DNA of 64,000 nucleotides from Gammaproteobacteria bacterium (GCA_009837185.1 VXUA01000066.1:25020-89019); one strand, 5' to 3'; shown: positions 45,863 through 55,405, counted from the stretch's first letter. The notes: a model not told the origin generated them from the sequence alone. A program made the numbers and translations.

Positions 45863-47235
45863 CCACCACGTTGGTTGATGTAAACGAAGATACCGCACAA
45901 ACTGTACATACACCAGATGACGAAGCGAAATTATCAGAGTTTGTAAGTCGAATTCTGGAAGTTGCTAAATCGGGAGGTGCAACTGCCGCTGAAGTTACTG
46001 CTGGGGACGATATAGGACTCGACGTTAAGATGCGCGAAGGCGATATTGATACCGTCGAATTCAGTCGCGATCGTGGGTTTGACATTACTGTGTATCGTGG
46101 CAATCGTCGAGGAAATGCCAGTACCACTGATACGCGAGAAGAGTCAATCCAAGAAGCAGTGGATGCCGCGCTCGCGATAGCAGAACACACTGAGGAGGAC
46201 TCCTTTAGTGGTCTAGCAGATCCCGATTTGTTAGCTGTAAATTTTCCCGACTTAGATTTGTATCGTTGTGATCCGATGGATGTGGAACAACTGAAAGATG
46301 CAGCACAAACAGCCGAATCCACCGCTCTGGAATTTGATAAAAAAATCTATCGTTCCGATGGGGCGCGGGCAAGTGTTTCATCGAATTGTGTTGCCTATGG
46401 AAACAGTCTCGGCTTCTTGGACGCGTACCGCAGTTCTAGTTCGAGTCTCTACGCCGATGTGATCGCAAAGAGTAGCAATGGGATGCAGCGCGCGGCTTGG
46501 TTCACCATGGCTCGGCAACGTAGCGAACTAGACACACCCGAATGCGTTGGCACCAAAGCAGCAGAACACGCGATTCGAAAGTTAGATCCCCGACCGATTT
46601 CGACTGGAGAATATCCAGTGCTCTTTGACCAGACGGTAGCGATGGGACTCATTCTGCACCTTCTTAACGCGTTGTCCGGCAGACCTCAGTACTTACGTTC
46701 AACTTACCTGCTCGACTCGCTAGAGAAACAAGTAACGTCTTCGGAGGTATCGTTAAAGGAATATCCGTTTATTCCCGGTGCGATGGGTAGTCGCGCATAC
46801 GATTCCGAAGGCGTAGCGACATCCGAAAAATATATTGTTGAAAATGGTATGGCGAAGAACTATTTACTCAGTAGCTATTCGGGTCGAAAGTTGGGAATGC
46901 AATCCACTGGGAATGCGTCTGGGGTATGTAATTTGACGGTAGAAGCACAGACGATTCCTCTAACGGACGTTTTGAAGCAGATGGACCGCGGTTTAGTTGT
47001 CACTTCCCTTATGGGCCAAGGAGTGAATATCTTGACCGGAGATTACTCCCGAGGTGCGTCTGGTTATTGGATGGAGAATGGCGAGTACGCCCATGCAGTG
47101 GATGAGCTTACTGTCGCCGCGAAACTAGACGATATGTATAAGAACATGATCGCATTTGGAGACGATGTGGAGACACGCCGCAATATTCGTACTGGATCCA
47201 TTCTTATATCCAATATGACAGTTGCTGCTTTGTAA
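45859..47235 (+). CDS. pmbA: metalloprotease subunit PmbA/TldE
   Basis: Non-catalytic partner of TldD; the homologous region lacks the HExxxH zinc motif. The 458-residue protein shows the paired features [36 protein letters not shown] and the C-terminal [20 protein letters not shown]. The adjacent location to tldD (4-bp overlap) suits formation of the heterodimer. In E. coli pmbA is at a separate locus. Confidence 0.96.
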   Translation: MTTTLVDVNEDTAQTVHTPDDEAKLSEFVSRILEVAKSGGATAAEVTAGDDIGLDVKMREGDIDTVEFSRDRGFDITVYRGNRRGNASTTDTREESIQEAVDAALAIAEHTEEDSFSGLADPDLLAVNFPDLDLYRCDPMDVEQLKDAAQTAESTALEFDKKIYRSDGARASVSSNCVAYGNSLGFLDAYRSSSSSLYADVIAKSSNGMQRAAWFTMARQRSELDTPECVGTKAAEHAIRKLDPRPISTGEYPVLFDQTVAMGLILHLLNALSGRPQYLRSTYLLDSLEKQVTSSEVSLKEYPFIPGAMGSRAYDSEGVATSEKYIVENGMAKNYLLSSYSGRKLGMQSTGNASGVCNLTVEAQTIPLTDVLKQMDRGLVVTSLMGQGVNILTGDYSRGASGYWMENGEYAHAVDELTVAAKLDDMYKNMIAFGDDVETRRNIRTGSILISNMTVAAL

Positions 47236-47461
47236 AGTATGTTGCTTCAGTTTGCTTACCTCACACGCAGGAACGCTCAAATCTAAAAACATCGATAGAT
47301 CCCAAGCTTGGGGCATACTGTGATGTTTACGGGAGAATGCCACCGGTCGAACGGCTGAATCGCTATGTGTGAACAGACAGCGACTCCCTTCGAACCAACT
47401 AATAACAGTCTCATTTGTGGAGCATCGCTCGATACTCCAAATTCACGAGTTTATTTGAGTG

Positions 47462-48178
47462 CTACAAGACCGGGGGATTACTCGGAAGCACCTGTTCGTT
47501 TGTGCTGACACTTTGGCGCTCGGCGCGAACTTTATCTGTAAGAAAATCAACAATAAGAAAAATCCGTTTGCGTGACTGAGCAGTTCTCGTATTCACAAGG
47601 TACTTACCATCCACAACCACGGTAGGCGTGTTCTTTATTCTCATTGATTGAGCTCTTTCGTGAATCTTCAGAATTTGATCCACAATTGCGGTATCTTCGT
47701 AAAAGGTCTCTCGGAACACTTTCGAATCAATCTGCGCTTCTTGTTTAAATAGTTGCTCGATGTTTTTGGGTTCGTGCATCGCTCGTTTGTCTTCGTGTAT
47801 TGCTTCGAACATCGGTATGTGTACAGCTTCAAGTACATCAAGCTCAACGGCAGTATAGTAGGCTTTCGCGAGCAATGCCCAGCTTTCCTGAAACACAACA
47901 GCTTCACGCTTAAACTCGACATCGTCTGCTTTGTTTTCTAGCCAACTCGAGATATGAACTTCAAACTTTTTGCATGCAAGACAACCATAAGAGAAGTACT
48001 CGATTACTGAGATTTTCTCGGATGCGTCAGAAGTACTGTCGTCAGCTTCGGTATCTTCTTGGATGTCAAGAACGTGGTAGTCGATTCCCGCTTCGTATTC
48101 TTCCGTGGTAATTCCTGCTTGAACGATCCACAAGACCATACATGCGATACTTGCTCTCTTAAGGACTATTGACTTCAT
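47462..48178 (-). CDS. DsbA-like thiol:disulfide interchange protein
   Basis: Periplasmic oxidoreductase of the DsbA/thioredoxin fold. From the ATG at 48178 the 238-residue protein has a signal peptide (KSIVLKRASIACMVLWIVQAG). The redox motif FSYGCLACKKFE has Cys66 and Cys69, and the cis-Pro loop reads KNTPTVVVDGKYLV. A longer frame to 48238 lacks a signal-like start. The CxxC dipeptide is Leu-Ala instead of the usual Pro-His, which should alter redox potential. The mature N-terminus is very acidic (DIQEDTEADDSTSD). It is the last gene on this strand after npr, 192 bp away. Confidence 0.88.
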   Translation of the reverse strand: MKSIVLKRASIACMVLWIVQAGITTEEYEAGIDYHVLDIQEDTEADDSTSDASEKISVIEYFSYGCLACKKFEVHISSWLENKADDVEFKREAVVFQESWALLAKAYYTAVELDVLEAVHIPMFEAIHEDKRAMHEPKNIEQLFKQEAQIDSKVFRETFYEDTAIVDQILKIHERAQSMRIKNTPTVVVDGKYLVNTRTAQSRKRIFLIVDFLTDKVRAERQSVSTNEQVLPSNPPVL

Positions 48179-48370
48179 GGTACCAATTGAGGGTTGTAGA
48201 TTACGATTATGCAACTTTGTGCTTTTGTATCTTGGCACGGTACAAAGAAACCTTTATTGTGATCGTGTCATTGGTTTCGGCCTGCAGCTTAACCGAACGA
48301 CAAAAAAGACCAAGCGATCCGTAGAAAAATCAGTTAGATTTCAGTGCGAAATTTCCACTCGCTTTGTTGT

Positions 48371-48640
48371 TCATTCTGGTTCGCCAAAACGTTCAGCAAT
48401 AAGTTGTTCAATTGTTTCGAAAGCAGCGTCAGCTTCTTCACCATCGGTCTTTAAGATGAGTTCGCTACCTTGAGTAGCAGCCAGAGTCATAATTTGCATC
48501 ATACTCTTACCGTTGACAAGTTCGGTTTCAACGTATCCAAGTTCTATTGAACATGGAAAGCTCTTGGCAACTTGGACAAATTTGGCGGAAGCGCGCGCGT
48601 GCATCCCTAGCTTATTTACGATTTTGACGCGGCCAAGCAT
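48371..48640 (-). CDS. npr: phosphocarrier NPr (HPr-like) of the nitrogen PTS
   Basis: An 89-residue HPr fold that accepts phosphate from PtsP and passes it to PtsN. The active-site His14 lies in NKLGMHARASAKFV, and the Ser-46-like region reads NGKSMMQIMTLAA. As in NPr proteins, there is no HPr kinase gene nearby. The ATG follows the rapZ stop by 5 bp. The rpoN-hpf-ptsN-rapZ-npr order equals E. coli. Confidence 0.96.
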   Translation of the reverse strand: MLGRVKIVNKLGMHARASAKFVQVAKSFPCSIELGYVETELVNGKSMMQIMTLAATQGSELILKTDGEEADAAFETIEQLIAERFGEPE

Positions 48641-48645
48641 TTGCG

Positions 48646-49503
48646 TTAGCCGTTGCCATAGTCGCGATGTCGGATGAGCACATGCGGATAAGTCGATTTG
48701 AAGGCTTCAGCTAGTCTTTCGGCCATGTACACAGAGCGATGTCGACCGCCGGTACATCCGAGAGCGACGGTTAAATATGCAGTATTTTGTCGTTCAAAGA
48801 GAGGTAACCAACTAGTTAACAAATCAACAATTTGTTGATACAGCTGTTCGACTACGGCGTGTTCCTCGAAGAATTCTTGGACACTGCGGTCTCGCCCACT
48901 CATTGCGCGCAATTCGGAAACCCAATGCGGATTTGGTAGGCACCTTAGATCGAATACGAAATCGGCATCGACGGGTACGCCCTTGCGATAAGCAAATGAT
49001 CTAAACAAGAGCGACAACTGTTGATCACTTGATTCTATTAAACGTTCTTTGGTGACATTGACGAGATCGTGCATGGTGAGTTCAGTAGTGTCAATTTTTA
49101 GATCCGCTACTTCCGCCAAGTGCGCTAACACCTTACTCTCGCTTTCGATGGCTTGTCTAAGGTCCACACCTACGCGTTCGAGAGGATGTCGGCGTCTTGT
49201 TTCGTCAAACCGTTTTACCAGAACCGCACTAGTAGCGTCGAGGAAAACTAAACGTGGTCGAAATTGTTCAGATGCAATTTCGTTCAAAATGTTTGGTAGT
49301 TGAGTCAGATCTGAAGTAGAACTTCTTGCGTCCACGGAAACCGCAATATTGGCTTGACTTTCGCGAGAAACACTCTGCTCAACTAGTTGTACAATCAGTG
49401 GAACCGGAAAGTTATCTATGGACTTGAACCCACCGTCTTCTAAGGCATGTAGCACCGTACTCTTTCCTGAGCCAGATCTTCCGGTGATCACGTAGAGCTT
49501 CAT
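48646..49503 (-). CDS. rapZ: RNase adapter protein RapZ
   Basis: P-loop protein that binds small RNA GlmZ and recruits RNase E, linking glucosamine-6-phosphate levels to glmS expression. The 285-residue protein has Walker A GRSGSGKST at residues 8-16, the SIDNFPVPLI motif and the C-terminal VALGCTGGRHRSVYMAERL phosphate-binding site. No glmZ or glmY RNA was identified in the window, so its target here is unknown. The ATG follows the ptsN stop by 1 bp. Confidence 0.97.
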   Translation of the reverse strand: MKLYVITGRSGSGKSTVLHALEDGGFKSIDNFPVPLIVQLVEQSVSRESQANIAVSVDARSSTSDLTQLPNILNEIASEQFRPRLVFLDATSAVLVKRFDETRRRHPLERVGVDLRQAIESESKVLAHLAEVADLKIDTTELTMHDLVNVTKERLIESSDQQLSLLFRSFAYRKGVPVDADFVFDLRCLPNPHWVSELRAMSGRDRSVQEFFEEHAVVEQLYQQIVDLLTSWLPLFERQNTAYLTVALGCTGGRHRSVYMAERLAEAFKSTYPHVLIRHRDYGNG

Positions 49504-49504
49504 A

Positions 49505-49969
49505 TCAATCTAATTGCCTTGCGTAGTGCAAGAATGTGTCTCGCAAATTTATAGGTGACCTGGTGTCCATCAACTGGCTTAGCTGATGAGGATTGGTGCA
49601 CACCACTGCAATAGTCTTGAGGATTTGAAGATGTGTTTCATCGGTTTCTGGAGGAACTACGAGTGTGAAGGCTAAGGCAACAGCTCCGGCATTCCCAAAA
49701 GAAACCTCAGGCACAAAACGCAGTAACGCTCCAATCGGTGCTGGGCACTCGTCAAATCGGCAATGAGGTAACGCCACCTTCGTGTCGTCAATAACTGTGC
49801 ACCCAAGTTCTTCACGTTCAGTCAACTTTTCCAAGAGTTTGCGTGGATCGATGGATTTCCTTTCTTGATGAATGATTTGCGCCGCATGCTGCAACGCAGA
49901 TTTCCTAGAGTGACAATTGTGTACGAACTTTACCGTTAACGGCGTAAAGATCGATTCAAAACAAATCAC
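49505..49969 (-). CDS. ptsN: PTS IIA-like nitrogen regulatory protein PtsN
   Basis: Terminal phosphoacceptor of the nitrogen PTS, controlling potassium transport and other targets by its phosphorylation state. The active site His69 is in VALPHCRFDE. The 154-residue protein has the mannitol/fructose IIA fold, with RKLLEKLTEREELG and VAFTLVVPPETDETHLQILKTI-type segments. The start is GTG. It sits between hpf and rapZ as in E. coli. Confidence 0.94.
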   Translation of the reverse strand: MICFESIFTPLTVKFVHNCHSRKSALQHAAQIIHQERKSIDPRKLLEKLTEREELGCTVIDDTKVALPHCRFDECPAPIGALLRFVPEVSFGNAGAVALAFTLVVPPETDETHLQILKTIAVVCTNPHQLSQLMDTRSPINLRDTFLHYARQLD

Positions 49970-49996
49970 GACGTGTCGGTATTCGTAGCTCCGAAT

Positions 49997-50293
49997 TTAT
50001 GTTGAACGATGATTTGTAAGCTTCTCTTTGTGCTTTAGGATCTGCCGATCCAACTTCGCCACGAGGCTATCTATCGCGGTTTGCATGTCTGTGGCCGATG
50101 CGTCAGCATAGATTTCATTTCCAAGTGCATGTACGGTAGCTTCTGCTCGGTGCGTTATCTTATCGATGGAAAGCACAACATGCACTGATGTAATACGATC
50201 ATGATGGCGTTCTATTTTGCCCAATTTTCGTTTCAAGAATGATCGTAACTGTTGGTTAACCTCAATGTGATTCCCCGTGATATTTAGTTGCAC
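49997..50293 (-). CDS. hpf: ribosome hibernation promoting factor (short HPF)
   Basis: A 98-residue protein that binds the 30S decoding centre and helps form 100S dimers in stationary phase. It shows the MQLNITGNHIEVNQQLRSFL start, the alternating KIERHHDRITSVHVVL pattern and the DMQTAIDSLVAKLDRQILKHK helix. The GTG start has a strong AGGAG seven bases upstream (50301-50305). The short form, without a dimerisation domain, is the gammaproteobacterial type. Confidence 0.96.
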   Translation of the reverse strand: MQLNITGNHIEVNQQLRSFLKRKLGKIERHHDRITSVHVVLSIDKITHRAEATVHALGNEIYADASATDMQTAIDSLVAKLDRQILKHKEKLTNHRST

Positions 50294-50402
50294 TTTATTG
50301 CTCCTGTACTACGGATAGAAATTGCCACTCTGCGCGGACTTGGTTTGTAAAAGAAATTACTATGACTAATAAAGGTTTTCTCAGAACGATTGTAACCACC
50401 GG

Positions 50403-51917
50403 TTAAACACGCATTCGCCTGTGCTGTACCGCGGGTATTTGTAAAGATTCTCGATACTTAGTTACGGTACGTCGAGCGATCGATATTTTTCTTTCTTTCA
50501 GTTTTTCAGCGATGGCGGTATCGGTGAGAGGATGAGTCGGATCTTCGTTTTCGGTCCAACGCTGAATCATAGCTCTAATGGTCGTACTCGACACGTCGTC
50601 GCCGCGGTGAGCACGAAGCGCACTGGAAAAGAAGTACTTCAACTCAAACGTTCCTCGAGCACACAATAGATACTTTTCGGTTGTGATTCGTGATATGGTC
50701 GATGTGTGGACGCCAACCATGCTTGCTAAGTCTGATTGAGCCATCGGGCGCATAAAGAGTTCCCCGCGTTCGAAAAACTCTTTCTGTTCTTCAACTATCA
50801 TGAGCGCGACTTTGAGCAAGGTCTCTTTCCGTCTATTGATCCCATAGATTAGTGCTTGAGCACGATGAAGATATTCTCTGAAGTAACTGCGATCTTTGGT
50901 CGATAGTGAATTTCGATTCAGCGTTTTGTATTCTTGATTGATTCGTACCGTGGGAGAGACTTTATCATTCAGTGTGACCGTCCAATCCCCTTCTTGTTTA
51001 CTGACTAAAACGTCGGGCACGATATACAAAGGGTCCACATTCGCGAAGGCTGCTCCTGGTCGAGGGTTTAACGACTTTATCAGTTCGATAGCAGCATCAA
51101 TCTCGCTCTCGTCCAGTGGTAGTTCTGCTTGTAATTTCTGATGAGTTTGGTTTGCTAAACATTGGAAATGATCGCGAACGATTGTTAACGCTAGGTCGCG
51201 ATTCTCTTTGCATTTTGGTAAGTCCCTAAGCTGCAGGAGAAGACACTCTTGTATGCTTCGAGCACCGATACCCGTGGGTGCCATCGAATGCAAAATTTCT
51301 AATCCCCTTTCAAGTTGTGCTGGCGAGACATTTAGCTCTTCTTGGCTGTCGGAGACTAGTTCTTCCCAATTAAATATGTACCCATCCTCACCGACTGCAT
51401 CGATGAGGTAACCAACAACTCCTTGGTCTCGAGAGGTTATCCCAAGTTGCTTTAGTTGTTCTTGCAAGTGTTCTTGCAAGGACATCGTATAGCTAACAAG
51501 AACTTGACCGTCTACACTGCTAGCCTCGTTACCGTCAGCGAGATATAAATCAGACCATTCAGTCTCAACATTCAATTTAAGGGAAGAAAGATCGGCGGAA
51601 GCGTCGTTAGAAAAAGCAGTGGCAAAGTCTTCGCGATCATGTGTGGTCGCTTGTGGTTGAACGTCGTCATATGGGTCGTCTTCAAAATCTTGCTCTGTGT
51701 CGTACTCGGAATGCTCTGCCTGAGGTTCGTCGTTAAAGTCTGGTAAATCGGTATCGATATCATCCGCGATCTCGAGGAATGGGTTTACTGCACACTCAGC
51801 GCGTATCTCTTGTTGTAATTGCACGGCAGACAATTGCATCATGCGAATAGCCTGTCGTAATTCGGGTGTAAGGTTTGTCTGAAGCCGCTGTTGCAGTACG
51901 AGAGACGGTTGTTTCAC
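50403..51917 (-). CDS. rpoN: RNA polymerase sigma-54 factor
   Basis: Alternative sigma factor recognising -24/-12 promoters. The 504-residue protein has the Gln-rich activator-binding region I (LQQRLQTNLTPELRQAIRMM), an acidic region II (about 50-110), the core-binding domain, the helix-turn-helix (VGVHTSTISRIT) and the RpoN box ARRTVTKYRESLQIPA near the C-terminus. The start is GTG. No clear -24/-12 promoter was found in the window, so its regulon here is not shown. Confidence 0.97.
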   Translation of the reverse strand: MKQPSLVLQQRLQTNLTPELRQAIRMMQLSAVQLQQEIRAECAVNPFLEIADDIDTDLPDFNDEPQAEHSEYDTEQDFEDDPYDDVQPQATTHDREDFATAFSNDASADLSSLKLNVETEWSDLYLADGNEASSVDGQVLVSYTMSLQEHLQEQLKQLGITSRDQGVVGYLIDAVGEDGYIFNWEELVSDSQEELNVSPAQLERGLEILHSMAPTGIGARSIQECLLLQLRDLPKCKENRDLALTIVRDHFQCLANQTHQKLQAELPLDESEIDAAIELIKSLNPRPGAAFANVDPLYIVPDVLVSKQEGDWTVTLNDKVSPTVRINQEYKTLNRNSLSTKDRSYFREYLHRAQALIYGINRRKETLLKVALMIVEEQKEFFERGELFMRPMAQSDLASMVGVHTSTISRITTEKYLLCARGTFELKYFFSSALRAHRGDDVSSTTIRAMIQRWTENEDPTHPLTDTAIAEKLKERKISIARRTVTKYRESLQIPAVQHRRMRV

Positions 51918-51929
51918 AAACAGCGACTC

Positions 51930-52694
51930 TTAAAACTTAAACTCAGAACCAAGATAGGATCGACGAACCTCTTCGTTTGCGAGGATGTCTTCGGTCGCTC
52001 CTTCCGCGATGACGTGTCCTTCACTTACGATGTACGCTCGATCACACAGATCGAGGGTATCTCGAACGTTGTGGTCTGTAATGAGTACTCCTATTCCCTT
52101 TGAGGTTAAGTGCCGTACGTTGTGTTTAATGTCTGCTACTGAGATTGGGTCAACCCCAGCAAAAGGTTCATCCAAGAGAATGAACTTTGGTTGGGAGGCT
52201 AGTGCTCTTGCGATTTCTAACCGACGACGTTCGCCACCGGACAATCTTTCACCTAAATTGTTCCGAACTTTCTCAAGGTTAAACTCCTGGAGGAGTTCCT
52301 CAACACGTTGTTGTCGTTCCGCGTGACTTGTCCCAACATGTAGTTCCACGGTCGTGAGAATGTTTTGGTAGGTGGTTAAACGACGAAATACACTTGCTTC
52401 TTGAGGGAGATAGCCGAGTCCAGCACGCGCACGTATATGCATTGGGGCACTGGTAATCTCGTTGTCACCTAAATGAATGGTCCCTGTGTCCATACGAATA
52501 AGACCGACTATACAGTAGAAGCTGGTCGTTTTACCAGCCCCATTCGGACCAAGCAAGCCGACGACTTCTCCGGTAGTGACAGACACAGAAATATTTTCAA
52601 CCACTAACCGTTTTCCGTATCGCTTTGAGATACCGTCTGCAACCAATGTGGTCGAAGAATCTACTTCGCTATGGTTAGCAATTTCCGAGTTCAT
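51930..52694 (-). CDS. lptB: LPS export ABC transporter ATP-binding protein LptB
   Basis: Cytoplasmic ATPase that powers LPS extraction by LptFG. The 254-residue protein has Walker [10 protein letters not shown], the Q-loop [13 protein letters not shown], signature LSGGERRR, Walker [14 protein letters not shown] and the switch His in [10 protein letters not shown]. The N-terminus carries about 15 extra residues compared with E. coli LptB. It lies between lptA and rpoN in the conserved order; lptFG are elsewhere. Confidence 0.97.
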   Translation of the reverse strand: MNSEIANHSEVDSSTTLVADGISKRYGKRLVVENISVSVTTGEVVGLLGPNGAGKTTSFYCIVGLIRMDTGTIHLGDNEITSAPMHIRARAGLGYLPQEASVFRRLTTYQNILTTVELHVGTSHAERQQRVEELLQEFNLEKVRNNLGERLSGGERRRLEIARALASQPKFILLDEPFAGVDPISVADIKHNVRHLTSKGIGVLITDHNVRDTLDLCDRAYIVSEGHVIAEGATEDILANEEVRRSYLGSEFKF

Positions 52695-52710
52695 TTCGAC
52701 TTCGTGCGAA

Positions 52711-53226
52711 CTAAGGCGACTCCTCGTCGAGGAGTGTGATTTCTACTTGCTCCGTGTCTTCGCCCTTTGTGGCGACAATTTTTTGAGTGTCTAGCTCAAT
52801 TCGAATCTTATGTGCGCGAATCTTGGCGACCTCTGTTTGAAGTTGAACGTCTCCAACGAATTCAATCCAGTTCGCTTCGTTGTCAAATGTCAGCTCCTCC
52901 GCTGACGCGCTAATTGTTTGTGGCTCTTCTTCTTCGTTATCAATCTCGAGTTCTAGCTCAAGCGGCTTACCGGTGGCGGTGATTGAGAGGAGTTGCGTAC
53001 CTTTGACTGTAGCTTGTACTTCATCCGCACTCAAGGTCACTTCTTCAGAGTCGATTTTCACGTTTCCCTTTGCCGTGAATTCACCTTTGGAAAGATCAAA
53101 GTCAGTGTCGTCAGCTTTAATATTGGACATTCCAAACGAGAAAGTTGGTACGCACCAAAAGAGTAATAGCGCAACCCCAAGATACTCAAAGAAGACTTGG
53201 CGGTTATTCTGCTTCAATACTTTCAT
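52711..53226 (-). CDS. lptA: LPS transport periplasmic protein LptA
   Basis: Periplasmic beta-jellyroll protein forming the LPS bridge between LptC and LptD. It has a signal peptide ([21 protein letters not shown]), then OstA-type repeats ([32 protein letters not shown]). The 171-residue length is normal. An unusual acidic insert [15 protein letters not shown] lies in the middle of the domain. Its ATG lies within the end of lptC (23-bp overlap). Confidence 0.92.
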   Translation of the reverse strand: MKVLKQNNRQVFFEYLGVALLLFWCVPTFSFGMSNIKADDTDFDLSKGEFTAKGNVKIDSEEVTLSADEVQATVKGTQLLSITATGKPLELELEIDNEEEEPQTISASAEELTFDNEANWIEFVGDVQLQTEVAKIRAHKIRIELDTQKIVATKGEDTEQVEITLLDEESP

Positions 53227-53800
53227 GTTGAATCTCTACTTGACTACCTGGTTCTGAGCTTGACTTTAGTCGTTTCGTTTCTAGATCAAAGTGAAACGAG
53301 TCGGCATCATATGTAGAACCACCCGCTTTAATATACACATCTTCATCGCTATAAATGGTGTTGCTACTTGGATCGAATACCACGTTCATCCCTTCGAACA
53401 AATACTCAGGATCGTTGAAATCTCCTGAGTATACGGTGACGCTACCAAGCAATTCGATCGGTTCTAAGATTTGACTCAGATTATCGGAGTCCGGTTGGAC
53501 TGACCCAAGATGTGCGTTCATGTGCCATAGTTCTCCATTCTCTCGCTCCACTAGGATCTTTAGATGTTTGAAGAGCATCCTAGTTTGCGCAGTAAACTGC
53601 TCAACTTCTTGAGCGGCTAGCTCATACGCAAGCTGTCCTGTCTCGTCGAACGCTTGTATTTTTACATTCTTCAGATAAATATCCGGTACGTCCGCAAGAT
53701 CTGTTGTTGTACTTTCTTCAATCTCTCTTGGGAAGAAAACATACAGAATCAATCCCAGTATCCCAGTAATTATGGCACTGAAAAGAATCTTCTTCGTCAT
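53204..53800 (-). CDS. lptC: LPS export protein LptC
   Basis: Bitopic inner-membrane protein that takes LPS from LptBFG and passes it to LptA. It has one N-terminal TM helix (ILFSAIITGILGLILYVFF) and a periplasmic jellyroll domain (IYLKNVKIQAFDETGQLAYEL), 198 residues in all. The ATG overlaps the kdsC stop as ATGA. Sequence conservation is low, as usual for LptC; gene order makes the assignment firm. Confidence 0.92.
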   Translation of the reverse strand: MTKKILFSAIITGILGLILYVFFPREIEESTTTDLADVPDIYLKNVKIQAFDETGQLAYELAAQEVEQFTAQTRMLFKHLKILVERENGELWHMNAHLGSVQPDSDNLSQILEPIELLGSVTVYSGDFNDPEYLFEGMNVVFDPSSNTIYSDEDVYIKAGGSTYDADSFHFDLETKRLKSSSEPGSQVEIQHESIEAE

Positions 53801-54309
53801 GTTTGCTGGATACTCAATAACAGGTCAGAAAACTCCCGTATAGCCCCATCGCCGCCAGATCGCGTCAGTACGAGATCAGCGGATTCTTTGATTTTGGGCA
53901 CCGCATTGGCGACCGCCACTGCCAAGCCTACGTGTTCAAACAGTACTAGGTCCGGGATATCGTCACCAATGTGCGCAATTTCTAAGTAGTTCAAACCGTG
54001 TGAACGAGCAAACTCTGCTAACGCTACGGACTTGTCTTTGAGACCCTGATGCACATCGGTAATGTTCAATTCCTGTGCGCGTCGCTCCACGGCATCTGAT
54101 TTACGCCCTGACATGATCGCAACTCGAATCCCTCTTTGCATAAGAGCTTGAATACCGTATCCATCGTGAACATGGAATGCTTTGAGTTCGTTTCCATGAT
54201 CGTCTATCGTTATGACCCCTGTGGTCATTACACCGTCGACATCGAGAACTAAAGCCCGAGTTGCCTCAAGTTTCGCTCTCACGAGCGCGGTTACTTCGAA
54301 AGAAGTCAT
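53797..54309 (-). CDS. kdsC: 3-deoxy-D-manno-octulosonate 8-phosphate phosphatase KdsC
   Basis: HAD-family phosphatase giving free KDO for LPS. The catalytic aspartates are Asp23 and Asp25 in ALVLDVDGVMT, with the typical FHVHDGYGIQAL and IAHIGDDIPDLVLF motifs. I use the ATG at 54309 (170 residues), which shares a base with the upstream stop (TGATG). A longer frame to 54342 lies inside the antiporter gene. The isomerase kdsD, which is between yrbG and kdsC in E. coli, is missing here. Confidence 0.95.
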   Translation of the reverse strand: MTSFEVTALVRAKLEATRALVLDVDGVMTTGVITIDDHGNELKAFHVHDGYGIQALMQRGIRVAIMSGRKSDAVERRAQELNITDVHQGLKDKSVALAEFARSHGLNYLEIAHIGDDIPDLVLFEHVGLAVAVANAVPKIKESADLVLTRSGGDGAIREFSDLLLSIQQT

Positions 54310-55268
54310 CAAGTGTATTTCAGCACGATGTAGCCGACCCATGCGGTCAGCAACAGCGCTCCTTCTAGTCTCGTAATTACCTTTTTTGCACCAACCGCAT
54401 ATGCAAAGAGAGCGATGACCACGGTAAGAAGAAACATCATGCCGTAATCTATCACAAATTCCATGAGCGTCAACGGGGCTGGGCGCATTAACGCTGGGAC
54501 GGACAGTACGACCAATAGGTTGAGCATATTTGAGCCGACGATATTACCTATTGCGATACCATATCCGCCTTTGATCGCGGCACGCAGAGTGACCACCAAT
54601 TCAGGTAGACTTGTACCCACTGCCACGATCGTCGTACCGACGTCGAATACCTCCACGTGTAATGCTTCAGCTAGACTTCTCGCCGGTGCTACAATTAAGT
54701 AGTTAGCAGAAATAACCAATACTACTAATCCGATCAGAGCTTGAATTGAGGCTCGCGAAGTACCCATACTTGGTATATCACTCAAAGCATTTTCGAGTTC
54801 GTCTGGAAGTTGTTCCGATATTTTGGATGACCGAAACATGCGATACATGATGAAGCCAAACAACGTCAAAAATATGATTCCGTCAACACGCCCTAGATAC
54901 AAATCTATGAGACAAATTCCTGCCAATACTGTCGCGATCAGCAACATTGGCAGCTCGCTTCGTAGAATGCGTTTGTCGTAGGGTAAAGGAACAACGATTG
55001 CTGTGATGCCGAGAACAAGTCCCATATTCGCGACATTTGAACCGATGGCATTCCCAATGGCGATGTCTGGTTCGAATTTAAATGAGTCCATGATGGCGAT
55101 GAAGATTTCTGGTGCCGAGGTGCCAATAGAGACTGCAGTGAGACCGATGAACAAATCGGATACCCCAATATTTCGGGCGAGTGCTGCTGTCCCCTCAACA
55201 AACAGATCAGCACTCCAGACGAGGAGCACAAAACCTGCAACAAGCAAAATTAACCACAGCCAGATCAT
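54309..55268 (-). CDS. calcium/sodium antiporter (YrbG family)
   Basis: An inner-membrane cation exchanger of the CaCA family with two homologous halves. Each carries an alpha-repeat motif: AVSIGTSAPEIFIA with GNAIGSNVANMGL in the first half, and AVGTSLPELVVTL with GNIVGSNMLNLLVV in the second. About ten TM helices fit in 319 residues. It is the first gene of the leftward kdsC-lpt-rpoN cluster, the E. coli yrbG position. The true transported ion is not known for this subgroup. Confidence 0.93.
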   Translation of the reverse strand: MIWLWLILLVAGFVLLVWSADLFVEGTAALARNIGVSDLFIGLTAVSIGTSAPEIFIAIMDSFKFEPDIAIGNAIGSNVANMGLVLGITAIVVPLPYDKRILRSELPMLLIATVLAGICLIDLYLGRVDGIIFLTLFGFIMYRMFRSSKISEQLPDELENALSDIPSMGTSRASIQALIGLVVLVISANYLIVAPARSLAEALHVEVFDVGTTIVAVGTSLPELVVTLRAAIKGGYGIAIGNIVGSNMLNLLVVLSVPALMRPAPLTLMEFVIDYGMMFLLTVVIALFAYAVGAKKVITRLEGALLLTAWVGYIVLKYT

Positions 55269-55276
55269 GTTCAGTT

Positions 55277-55405
55277 ATGGACGTTCATTGTGAGTTGAAC
55301 GATTTTAACAATGAGCGAGACTCTCGTTCCGCGACATTCCTTCCGTTGATGTTGGTATTTCTCATCAGTCTCGCGGCATCGTACATAAATTCAATTTTCA
55401 CCTAA
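55277..55405 (+). CDS. possible 42-residue single-span membrane peptide
   Basis: In the gap between the antiporter and ibaG, an ATG frame encodes a hydrophilic N-terminus (DVHCELNDFNNERDSRS), then one hydrophobic span (TFLPLMLVFLISLAASYINS), ending just before ibaG. There is no convincing ribosome-binding site, and the family is unknown. It could be chance, but composition favours a small membrane protein. Confidence 0.3.
   Translation: MDVHCELNDFNNERDSRSATFLPLMLVFLISLAASYINSIFT

Noticed and set aside
47300..47320. Palindrome CCCAAGCTTGGG after pmbA as terminator
   Set aside because: Perfect 12-bp palindrome leaves no loop and no T-run follows; it is more likely a chance site.
52880..53257. 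Ser-rich plus-strand frame of 125 codons across lptA
   Set aside because: Antisense shadow; low-complexity Ser runs come from acidic codons of LptA.
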